Source: Candidatus Eisenbacteria bacterium (GTDB lineage Bacteria > Desulfobacterota > Binatia > DP-6). From it: DNA of 55,368 bases. Under the pieces are notes generated by a model. That model was not told where the DNA came from and did not search any database. It saw nothing but the letters and a program-made list of their open reading frames with translations. The position numbers were made by a program, and so were the translations under genes. Positions 32,367-39,061 of this stretch are shown here, piece by piece. The stretch covers positions 1 through 55,368 of the forward strand of contig DATJZY010000104.1 of the NCBI GenBank assembly GCA_035577985.1. The letters are read 5' to 3'. Position 1 is the stretch's first letter, and each line of letters begins with the position of its first letter.

Positions 32367-32910
32367 CCTGATCGCACTGTTCGTGCGGCCCCTGTCCCAG
32401 CTCGGGGTTCGCTATATGGTCAGCGGGAGCATCGCGGCAATGTTGTTCGGCGAGCCGCGTTTCACGAACGACATCGATCTCGTGGTCTTCCTCACCCCGG
32501 CGGACGTTCCAGGGCTCTCGCGCGTTTTCCCGCCATCCGACTACTACCTTCCTCCACCCGAAGTCATTGCCGTCGAAATCGCGCGCGAGCGCCGTGGGCA
32601 CTTCAACGTGATCCACATGAGGTCTGGGCTGAAGGCGGACCTCTACACGTCGAATCGTGATGAGCTACACGACTGGGCGATAGGACGAGCGCGCACGTTC
32701 TCGCTGGAGGGCAGTGAGGTCACCGTCGCGCCGCTCGAGTACGTCATTCTTCGAAAGCTCGAGTATTTTCGCGAAGGGGGCTCGGAGAAGCACCTGCGCG
32801 ACATCCGCACGATGGTGAGCGTCTCGGGTGACGAGCTGGATCGGACCGCCCTCGCCGACTGGCTGCGCCGTATGGGATTGGAAGAGCAGTGGGCGCGAGC
32901 GCAAGCCTGA
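32353..32910 (+). CDS. Nucleotidyltransferase-fold protein (DUF6036/AbiEii-like)
   Basis: The 185-aa protein has the polymerase-beta nucleotidyltransferase signature: GS at 25-26 (YMVSGSIAAMLFGEPRFTNDID), the D-x-D pair Asp40/Asp42, and a third acid, Asp96, in GLKADLYTS. A C-terminal helical part contains EYVILRKLEYFREGGSEKHLRDI, shared with AbiEii- and DUF6036-type proteins, some of which are toxins that add nucleotides to tRNA. All catalytic acids are present, so it should be active. It overlaps the small gene before it. The local base composition is lower in GC than the flanks, which fits a mobile two-gene module. Confidence 0.85.
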   Translation: MPDPDLIALFVRPLSQLGVRYMVSGSIAAMLFGEPRFTNDIDLVVFLTPADVPGLSRVFPPSDYYLPPPEVIAVEIARERRGHFNVIHMRSGLKADLYTSNRDELHDWAIGRARTFSLEGSEVTVAPLEYVILRKLEYFREGGSEKHLRDIRTMVSVSGDELDRTALADWLRRMGLEEQWARAQA

Positions 32911-32964
32911 GGATCTCTCAGCAATTGCGACCCGCTACGTTCCCCTGTAAGGCAGCGCGCCAAC

Positions 32965-33621
32965 GTGACGGAGCTGCTGCAACCACTCCTCGACTGGTAT
33001 CTGCGCTCGCTCGAGGCCGGCGGCTATCCGCTGGTGGCGCTGCTGATGGCCATCGAGAGCTCCATCGTGCCGTTGCCGAGCGAGGTCGTCGTGCCGCCGG
33101 CGGCGCACCTCGCGTGGACGAGCGGCATCCCGTTCCTCGGCGTCCGTCTCGGTGGCTGGACGGGGCAGATCACGCTCGTGATCGCGGGCGCGGTCGGCTC
33201 GTGGATCGGCGCCACGGCCATGTACTGGTTCTCGCGCATCGCGGGGCGCCCGCTCGTCATGCGCTACGGGAAGTACGTCTTCATCTCCCCGCACAAGGTC
33301 GAGGGCGCCGAGCGCTGGGCGGAGACGTACGGCCCGTTCGGCATCTTCGCGTCGCGCCTGCTGCCGGTGGTCCGCCACCTGATCGGCATTCCCGCCGGCA
33401 TCGTGCGGATGAGCTACCTCTCGTTCTCCATCTACACCCTCGTGGGCTCGGCCCTGTGGTCGGCGGTCCTCTGCTACCTCGGCGTGCAGGTCGGTGCCGA
33501 CATCAGCAAGGGCGAGATGCACCGGGTCACGCTCTGGCTCGCCGGATTCCTCGTGGTCGTGGGCGCGCTCTATTATCTCTTCGTGCACCGCCACATGAAG
33601 GCCGCGCGCGAAGCGTCCTGA
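32965..33621 (+). CDS. DedA-family membrane protein
   Basis: This 218-aa polytopic protein has the DedA signature in order: AIESSIVPLPSEVVVPPAAHLA (the family's E-x-x-x-P-x-P-x-E), GSWIGATAMYWFSRIAGRPLV, and the amphipathic re-entrant segment with F-x-x-R-x-x-P-x-x-R (FASRLLPVVRHLIGIPAG). DedA proteins are half of the lipid-carrier flippases for undecaprenyl phosphate or phosphatidylethanolamine in known cases. The start is GTG 32965. A weak promoter (TTGCGA, 17 nt, TAAGGC at 32948-32953) ends 11 nt upstream. It converges on the arrestin-like gene with a 6-nt gap. Confidence 0.92.
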   Translation: MTELLQPLLDWYLRSLEAGGYPLVALLMAIESSIVPLPSEVVVPPAAHLAWTSGIPFLGVRLGGWTGQITLVIAGAVGSWIGATAMYWFSRIAGRPLVMRYGKYVFISPHKVEGAERWAETYGPFGIFASRLLPVVRHLIGIPAGIVRMSYLSFSIYTLVGSALWSAVLCYLGVQVGADISKGEMHRVTLWLAGFLVVVGALYYLFVHRHMKAAREAS

Positions 33622-33627
33622 GCGGCG

Positions 33628-34014
33628 CTACTGGTTCGCGAGCGGAAAGCGCGCCGAGCGCGCGAGCGGCTCGTGCTTGCCGCCGGCGGTCGTGTTGAGC
33701 TGGATCTCCGCGGCCGGCGCGCGCATCGGGGCCGCCAGCGCCACCTTCCACGCGGCCTGCGCGCGCAGCTCGCCACCCGCCCGGATGCGCTGCGTGCCCT
33801 TCCACGCGGCCGGCAGGTCCAGGTCGATGCGGCGCGTGCCGCCGGCGACCAGCACCACCTCGAGGTCGCTCACCTCGGCGTCCTTGCCGACGTTCTTCAC
33901 CACCAGCTCGCCCGCCACCTCGACCTCCTTCGCCAGCTCGCGCGCGACGGCGATCGTGGGCGTGAAGGTCAGCTCGAGCTTCGGAGTCTTCTTCAAGAGA
34001 CCGAACATGCTCAT
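33628..34014 (-). CDS. Arrestin-like beta-sandwich protein, function unknown
   Basis: The 128-aa soluble protein (ATG 34014) is nearly all beta-strand: LELTFTPT, VEVAGELVVKNVGKDAEVSDLEVVLVAG, RRIDLDLPAAWKG, AAWKVALAAPMRAP. This pattern is like one domain of an arrestin or SpoOM (Spo0M) fold. No enzyme motif is present. It overlaps the upstream phosphatase stop as ATGA, with GGAGGG as ribosome-binding site, and is the last gene of the SDR-phosphatase operon. A protein-interaction role is inferred. Confidence 0.65.
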   Translation of the reverse strand: MSMFGLLKKTPKLELTFTPTIAVARELAKEVEVAGELVVKNVGKDAEVSDLEVVLVAGGTRRIDLDLPAAWKGTQRIRAGGELRAQAAWKVALAAPMRAPAAEIQLNTTAGGKHEPLARSARFPLANQ

Positions 34015-34502
34015 CCCTCCAGCAGGCGGTGCAGCCCCAGCTCCAGGCACCGGACGATCTCGTCGCGGCAGTGACGGAAGACGTCTTCGCTCTGCATCGC
34101 GGGGTCGGCGATGTCGCCGCTCTCGCCGGCGAGCTCGCGCAGCAGGACGACCGGCTTGCCGCCGGCCTCCGGGAAGTCCTTGGCGAGCATGCGGCGCTGC
34201 TCGTCAGTCATGGCCAGGATGACGTCGGCCTCTACGATCAGATGCCGCTGCCGCTTGAGGTCGGTCGCGCCCGCGCCCTCCGGAAGATGGATGCCGATGT
34301 CGCGCAGCACGAAGCGCGCGTCGAGCGAGACCAGGCTGCCGTCGCGCGCGAAGGGTGCGATGCCGCCCGAGCGCACCGCATAGCGGTCGGCGACACCCCT
34401 GGACGCGAGAAGCCGCAGCAGCACCGCTTCGGCGATGATGCTGCGGCTCGTGTTCGCGTGACAGATGATGAGGATGCGCCGGGGCGACGGCGTCGTGCTC
34501 AC
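34011..34502 (-). CDS. Low-molecular-weight protein tyrosine phosphatase family
   Basis: The 163-aa protein has the P-loop C-x5-R-S at 14-21 (CHANTSRS, where the family has C-x-x-N-x-x-R-S) and the general acid Asp133 in IADPA. The middle block ADVILAMTDEQRRML matches the family. Members dephosphorylate tyrosine in proteins or reduce arsenate; lack of extra cysteines after the P-loop favours phosphatase. The start is GTG 34502, overlapping the SDR stop as GTGA. Coupling to an SDR and an arrestin-like protein is unusual. Confidence 0.88.
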   Translation of the reverse strand: MSTTPSPRRILIICHANTSRSIIAEAVLLRLLASRGVADRYAVRSGGIAPFARDGSLVSLDARFVLRDIGIHLPEGAGATDLKRQRHLIVEADVILAMTDEQRRMLAKDFPEAGGKPVVLLRELAGESGDIADPAMQSEDVFRHCRDEIVRCLELGLHRLLEG

Positions 34503-35440
34503 ATCCCTCCGGCGAAGATGTCGTTCATCGTCTCGGGCTTGGTGACGCCCGTGGCGAGGGCTTCCTTGATCTTCTTGCCGAGCGCGGCGGCGTCCCACGT
34601 GGCCTGCTTCTCGTTCTGGACGCGCGTGGCCGAGTGCCAGCCCTTCATGGGCCACACGGTGCGGCCGCCGACGCGGAACACCTGGCCGTTGCAGCCGGCC
34701 GCGTCGTCGCTCGAGAGCCAGGCGACCAGCGGGGAGATGTTCTGCGGACCCCACACGTCGAACTCGCCCGCCTTCACCTCGCCGCCCATGAGGGCCGCGG
34801 TGGACGGCGTCGCGTCGACCGTGAGGCGCGTGCGCGCGACCGGGGCGATCGCGTTGGCCGTCACGCCGTACTTCTTCATCTCCTGCCCGATGATGATGGC
34901 CATCGTCGCGACGGCGGCCTTGCAGGCGCCGTAGTTCGTCTGGCCGACGTTGCCGAGCAGGCCCGCGTCGGACGCGGTGTTGATGATGCGGCCGTTCAGC
35001 TGGTTGCCCTTCTTGTGCTCCTCGCGCCAGTACTCGGTCGCGTGGCGGCACATGTTGAACGTGCCCTTCAGGTGCACCGCGACGACGGCGTCCCAGCTCT
35101 CCTCGTCCATGTTGAAGATCATGCGGTCGCGGAGGATGCCGGCGTTGTTGACGACGATGTTGAGCTTGCCGAAGGTCTTGATGGCCGTGTCGACGATGTT
35201 CTTCGCGGCCTTGTGGTCGGCGACGTTGTCGCCGTTCGCGATCGCGTCGCCACCCATCTTCTTGATCTCGGAGACGACCTCCTGTGCCGGGGTGGCGGTG
35301 GGGGCGCCGGTGCCGTCGAAGTGGGCACCCAGGTCGTTCACGACGATCTTGGCGCCGAGCTTGGCCATGAGGAGCGCGTGCTCGCGGCCGATCCCGCGAC
35401 CCGCGCCCGTGATGATTGCGACTTTCCCTTCGAGCAGCAT
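34499..35440 (-). CDS. SDR-family (3R)-hydroxyacyl-CoA dehydrogenase-like
   Basis: The 313-aa protein is a classical short-chain dehydrogenase: NAD-binding TGAGRGIG near 11-18, NNAG at 98-101, and Ser157, Tyr170, Lys174 in TASDAG and YGACK. The insertion NDLGAHFDGTGAPTATPAQEVVSEIKKMGGDAI and the long C-terminus match the dehydrogenase half of peroxisomal multifunctional enzyme 2 (17beta-HSD4 type), which acts on acyl-CoA or steroid side chains. ATG 35440 has AAGGAGG 7 nt upstream, so it is preferred over the adjacent TTG. It heads a three-gene operon. Confidence 0.93.
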   Translation of the reverse strand: MLLEGKVAIITGAGRGIGREHALLMAKLGAKIVVNDLGAHFDGTGAPTATPAQEVVSEIKKMGGDAIANGDNVADHKAAKNIVDTAIKTFGKLNIVVNNAGILRDRMIFNMDEESWDAVVAVHLKGTFNMCRHATEYWREEHKKGNQLNGRIINTASDAGLLGNVGQTNYGACKAAVATMAIIIGQEMKKYGVTANAIAPVARTRLTVDATPSTAALMGGEVKAGEFDVWGPQNISPLVAWLSSDDAAGCNGQVFRVGGRTVWPMKGWHSATRVQNEKQATWDAAALGKKIKEALATGVTKPETMNDIFAGGM

Positions 35441-35492
35441 CAAAGAGCCTCCTTGGAGTTAATCCGGAGAACCTGCCCCGACGGGAAGCGCC

Positions 35493-35521
35493 TTGTCAAC
35501 ACCGGCGTCGGCCCGTTAAGA
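35493..35521 (+). promoter_or_regulatory. Promoter with -35 shared by divergent genes
   Basis: TTGTCA (35493-35498), 17 nt and TTAAGA (35516-35521) end 10 nt before ATG 35532. The same bases read on the minus strand give TTGACA (35499-35494) upstream of the SDR gene, although no good -10 follows there. The two promoters would compete for polymerase. Confidence 0.45.
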
Positions 35522-35531
35522 CCCGCGGCGC

Positions 35532-36299
35532 ATGCCCCGCACGATCCAGGCGCTGAACGTCGTCGGCGCGCTCGTCGCACTCGCGAGCGGCGTCGCGGTG
35601 CTGGGCTCGAACCTGTTCGATGCGGCGTACCACGCGCACTATCACGACGCGTACTCGTTCGTGCTCGCCTACATCGGCTTCTACGCGCTCGTCCTCCACG
35701 CGTTCGTGCGCAGGACCCGCTTCGCGCCGCACCTGGGCGTGGTGAAGGCGCTCGGCGCCTATCTCTTCCTGGTGTTCTTCCCCGACGTCGGGCAGTCGTG
35801 GATGGCGTGGACGCCGGGGCGGTACGTCTACCAGCTCTTCGACTGGGGTCCGGACGCGAAGATCGGCCTCATGGCGTTCGTGTTCCTCGGGCGCGGCGCG
35901 TGGAACACCGTGAACGCGTTCACGCTCACGCGCGACTGGTGGTTCGACCTGCGTGCGCGCCGGCCCCTGCTCGGGCGGCTGCTGACCGCCGTTCCGATCG
36001 CGATCACGGTCTTCTGCGTGTGGGCGTTCCTCTCGGTCGTGCGGATCGACCGCACGACGTTCTCGGCCGAGGCGCACGAGATCGCACGGATCGTGTTCGA
36101 CGGGATCGAGTGTCCCGACGTGCGGGCGAAGAAGGGCACGACCACGACGGACGTGCGCCAGCGCGGCGATCGCCGCTACGACGTGAGCATCCAGTGGGGC
36201 TGCGACGACACGCGGGTGCTCGTGCGCGCGCCGGACGGGAAGCTCGGAACGGCGGGCGGTCCGCGTCCCGAGTGCTGCGCGGAGAGCTCGGCCTCCTAG
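35532..36299 (+). CDS. Polytopic membrane protein with cytoplasmic or periplasmic tail, unknown
   Basis: This 255-aa protein has four to five hydrophobic segments in residues 1-175 (VVGALVALASGVAVLG, AYSFVLAYIGFYALVLHAF, LGAYLFLVFFPDVG, LLTAVPIAITVFCVWAF). A soluble tail of about 75 residues holds four cysteines (ECPDV, GCDD, ECCAE). A HAHYHDAY segment near 35 could bind metal. I do not recognise the family. It runs divergently from the SDR gene; its TAG stop overlaps the opposite stop of the desaturase in a shared CTAG. Confidence 0.75.
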   Translation: MPRTIQALNVVGALVALASGVAVLGSNLFDAAYHAHYHDAYSFVLAYIGFYALVLHAFVRRTRFAPHLGVVKALGAYLFLVFFPDVGQSWMAWTPGRYVYQLFDWGPDAKIGLMAFVFLGRGAWNTVNAFTLTRDWWFDLRARRPLLGRLLTAVPIAITVFCVWAFLSVVRIDRTTFSAEAHEIARIVFDGIECPDVRAKKGTTTTDVRQRGDRRYDVSIQWGCDDTRVLVRAPDGKLGTAGGPRPECCAESSAS

Positions 36300-37363
36300 G
36301 CGTGTGGCAGCGGAACCGCGCTCGCGCCCCGCGGCGCCGCGGCGCCGCGCGGCGTGTCGGCGAAGGGATCGTACGCGAGGTCGGCGTCGGCCGGGCTGGG
36401 ATACTGCGAGGCGCTCGTCGTGTGCCGCAGCGGCCCGAGGATGGTTGCGTCGACGGGCGACTGCCAGCGCTCGTAGTATCCGCCGTCGCGCAACATGCGG
36501 TGCACCGCCGCCAGGCGGTAGCAGGGCACGCCCGGATACAGGTGATGCTCCAGGTGGAAGTTGTTGCCGTAGAACAGCAGCGTGTAGAAGGGCGACGCGT
36601 AGCTGCGGGAGTCGCGGAAGACGCCGATCCCGGTGCCGGCGTGCTCGACGTAGCCGCGGAGTCCCGACATCGGTACGACGAGCGCGAGCGGCAGCACGAC
36701 CGTGAACAGCGCGAGCCACGGGTTCACGTACGCGAGCCCGAGGTAGAGAATCGCCCACATCGCGAGGAAGCCGAGGTTGCACCACGCGAGCACCTGCTGC
36801 TCGCGTGCCGAGAACGGCAGGCGGTAGCCGAGCGGGAGCGTCCTGCCGAGCGCAACCTGCACGGTGTTGCGCAGATGCGATCGGCTTCCGGCGCTCCGGG
36901 CGAACAGGCACCGCGTCCAGAAGGTGCGGAACTGCGGGTAGAGCCGCGCGTCGGGATCGGAGGCCTGGTTCGTGTAGCGATGGTGGTTCCAGTGCGCGAT
37001 GCCGTAGCCGACGGCGCTGAAGCTCGTCATCGCCGAGAAGAGGGAGCCGAGGATCATGCTCACGTGCTTGTTGCGGTGGAGCAGCAGGTGGATGCCCTCG
37101 TGTCCGACGAAACCGAGCAGGTGCGCCCCCTGTGCCGCCAGGACGAGCAGCGGCGCGGCGAGCACGATGCGAAGCGCGAGCGACCAGGGTCGCGCTGCGA
37201 CCCAGGCCGCGAGGAGCCCGAACCCGACGAATGCCGCGAGGCTCACGCCGACGAACAGGAGACCCTCGGCCGATCGGACCTCGTAGATCTCGCGCGGGAG
37301 CCGCGGACGGCCCTGCGCCACGGTCGGGGGTGGCTCGGATGGTCGGTGCGAGACCGCAGCCAT
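36296..37363 (-). CDS. Membrane fatty acid desaturase / hydroxylase
   Basis: The 355-aa membrane enzyme has the three histidine boxes of di-iron desaturases: HEGIHLLLH (H-x3-H), HWNHH (H-x-x-H-H) and HLEHH (H-x-x-H-H), between about four transmembrane helices. The family inserts a double bond or hydroxyl in fatty acyl, sphingolipid or carotenoid chains. The exact substrate is not evident, though HLEHHLYPGVPCYRL is common in lipid desaturases. Its promoter lies inside the end of the upstream amidohydrolase, so it can be expressed separately. Stop codon shared with the opposite gene. Confidence 0.9.
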   Translation of the reverse strand: MAAVSHRPSEPPPTVAQGRPRLPREIYEVRSAEGLLFVGVSLAAFVGFGLLAAWVAARPWSLALRIVLAAPLLVLAAQGAHLLGFVGHEGIHLLLHRNKHVSMILGSLFSAMTSFSAVGYGIAHWNHHRYTNQASDPDARLYPQFRTFWTRCLFARSAGSRSHLRNTVQVALGRTLPLGYRLPFSAREQQVLAWCNLGFLAMWAILYLGLAYVNPWLALFTVVLPLALVVPMSGLRGYVEHAGTGIGVFRDSRSYASPFYTLLFYGNNFHLEHHLYPGVPCYRLAAVHRMLRDGGYYERWQSPVDATILGPLRHTTSASQYPSPADADLAYDPFADTPRGAAAPRGASAVPLPHA

Positions 37364-37372
37364 CTCGCGCAG

Positions 37373-37402
37373 GGCATACGCAGGCTGCGATCAAGCTGTC
37401 AA
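37373..37402 (-). promoter_or_regulatory. Desaturase promoter
   Basis: On the minus strand, a perfect TTGACA (37402-37397), 18 nt and TATGCC (37378-37373) end 9 nt before ATG 37363. There is no Shine-Dalgarno. The -35 overlaps the stop codon of the amidohydrolase gene. Confidence 0.6.
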
Positions 37403-38889
37403 GCTCGGGCGCGACTCCGCAGCATTCGTCCCGCACGCGCGCCGGTGTGCGCGCCGCGATCGACGACGACGTCGCCGTTCACCACCACCGCGTCCATCCC
37501 GACCGGGTACTGCCGCGGGTCCTCGTATGTACTTTGCGTAGCGACGGTCTTCGGATCGAACACGACGACGTCGGCGTGTCGTCCCTCGGCGATCATGCCG
37601 CGATCCGCGAGCCCGAATCGCCGGGCGGACAGGCCGGTCATGCGATGGACGGCCTCTTCGAGCGACAGCACGCCCTGCTCGCGCACGTACACCTGGAGCA
37701 CGCGCGCGAACGTCCCGTAGAGCCGTGGATGCGGCTTTCCGTCGACGGAGGGCACGCCGTCCGAGCCGATCATCGTCGCGGGATGCGCGAGGACGCGCCG
37801 GACGTCGCGCTCGTCCATGGCGGCGACGATGGCGATGATGCCGCGCCCGTCGCGCTCGAAGAGCAGGTCGGCGGCTTCGCGCGCCGACGTCGCCCCCCAC
37901 ATCATGCAGACGTCGGCCAGCGACTTTCCCTCGAGCTCATGGAGGGTCTGCATGGTCGCGATCCACACGGCGGCCGGCGGCACGGTTTCGAGCACGCCCG
38001 CGTCGCGGAGCGCCACCAGCGTCGTGCTGAGCGAAGTGTACGGATAGACGTCGAGCGTCACGTCGGCGCCGCGCCCGCGCACGGCGTCGATCATGGCGAG
38101 GCTCCGCTCGACCATCCCCCAGTTCCGCTCGCCCATCGCCTTGTGGTGCGAGAGCTGCACCGCCACGCCCGCTTCCTCGCCGATGCGCAGCGCCTCGGCG
38201 ACCGAGTCGAGGAGGCCGTCGGCTTCGTCGCGCAGGTGCGTCGCGTACACGCCGCCACCCTCGCCGACGACGCGCGCGACCTCGATCACCTCTTCGGTCG
38301 TCGCGTAGCTGCCCGGCGCGTAGAAGAGACCGGTCGACATGCCGACCGCACCCGCCTGCATGGCCTCACGCACGATGTCGCGCATGGCCTCGAGCTCGCT
38401 CGGGTTCGGCTCGCGCTTGGATCCGCCGAGCACGGCCATGCGCACCGTCGCGTGCGGGACGAGGGCGGCCACGTTCACCGACGGCGGCTCGCGCTCGAGC
38501 AGGCGAAAGAAGTCGTCCGTCGTATGCCACGACGGGTCGCCCAGCGGGCCGAAGAGGGTGGGGCCGAAGCTGCGGAGAAAACCGAGATAGGCCGGGCCGA
38601 GCGGCGCGGCGCCGAAGCCGCAGTTCCCGATCACGACCGACGTCACGCCCTGCATGACCTTGGCCTCGCACGCGGGTCGACCGAGGAGCGCGAAGTCGTC
38701 GTGCGAATGGACGTCGATGAAGCCCGGCGCGACGACGCGGCCGGTGGCGTCGATCGTGCGGCGCGCGTCGCCCGACGGCGAGCCGACGACCGCGATCCGA
38801 TCGCCGTCGATCGCGAGGTCGGCGCGACGGCCGGGCGCGCCCGTTCCGTCCACCACCATCCCGCCTCGAATCGCCAGGTCGTAGGTCAT
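37399..38889 (-). CDS. D-aminoacylase / N-acyl-D-amino-acid deacylase family amidohydrolase
   Basis: The 496-aa metal-dependent hydrolase begins with the family's small beta-domain (DLAIRGGMVVDGTGAPGRRADLAIDGDRIAVVG). Metal and active-site blocks follow: PGFIDVHSHDD near 54-64, GVTSVVIGNCGFG with the Cys metal ligand, GMSTGLFYAPGSYA, YATHLRDEAD, QLSHHKAMG, and near the C-terminus MIGSDGVPS. It removes the acyl group from N-acyl-D-amino acids or related compounds in the cytoplasm; the substrate is uncertain. TATGCT 18 nt upstream of ATG 38889 could be a -10. Confidence 0.92.
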   Translation of the reverse strand: MTYDLAIRGGMVVDGTGAPGRRADLAIDGDRIAVVGSPSGDARRTIDATGRVVAPGFIDVHSHDDFALLGRPACEAKVMQGVTSVVIGNCGFGAAPLGPAYLGFLRSFGPTLFGPLGDPSWHTTDDFFRLLEREPPSVNVAALVPHATVRMAVLGGSKREPNPSELEAMRDIVREAMQAGAVGMSTGLFYAPGSYATTEEVIEVARVVGEGGGVYATHLRDEADGLLDSVAEALRIGEEAGVAVQLSHHKAMGERNWGMVERSLAMIDAVRGRGADVTLDVYPYTSLSTTLVALRDAGVLETVPPAAVWIATMQTLHELEGKSLADVCMMWGATSAREAADLLFERDGRGIIAIVAAMDERDVRRVLAHPATMIGSDGVPSVDGKPHPRLYGTFARVLQVYVREQGVLSLEEAVHRMTGLSARRFGLADRGMIAEGRHADVVVFDPKTVATQSTYEDPRQYPVGMDAVVVNGDVVVDRGAHTGARAGRMLRSRARA

Positions 38890-39061
38890 CGCCCGAAGAG
38901 AGCTTCCAGCATACGAGGGTCACGATCGTGTCTCCACCGCTCGGCGCGCCCTCTCGCTGGTCAAATTACTGCCTGGGCTGCACGACAGACGGAACAGACG
39001 CAGGCGCTGTGACGCCTCCTGCTTGAGACTCTGTGGGGGTGGTCACAGAATCGAGCTACCC

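Noticed and set aside
38959..38972. GG-N10-GC (sigma54-like) 90 nt upstream of the histidine kinase
   Set aside because: Only the GG/GC core matches (TGG...CTGC); the rest of both elements is poor and this spacing is common by chance in GC-rich DNA.
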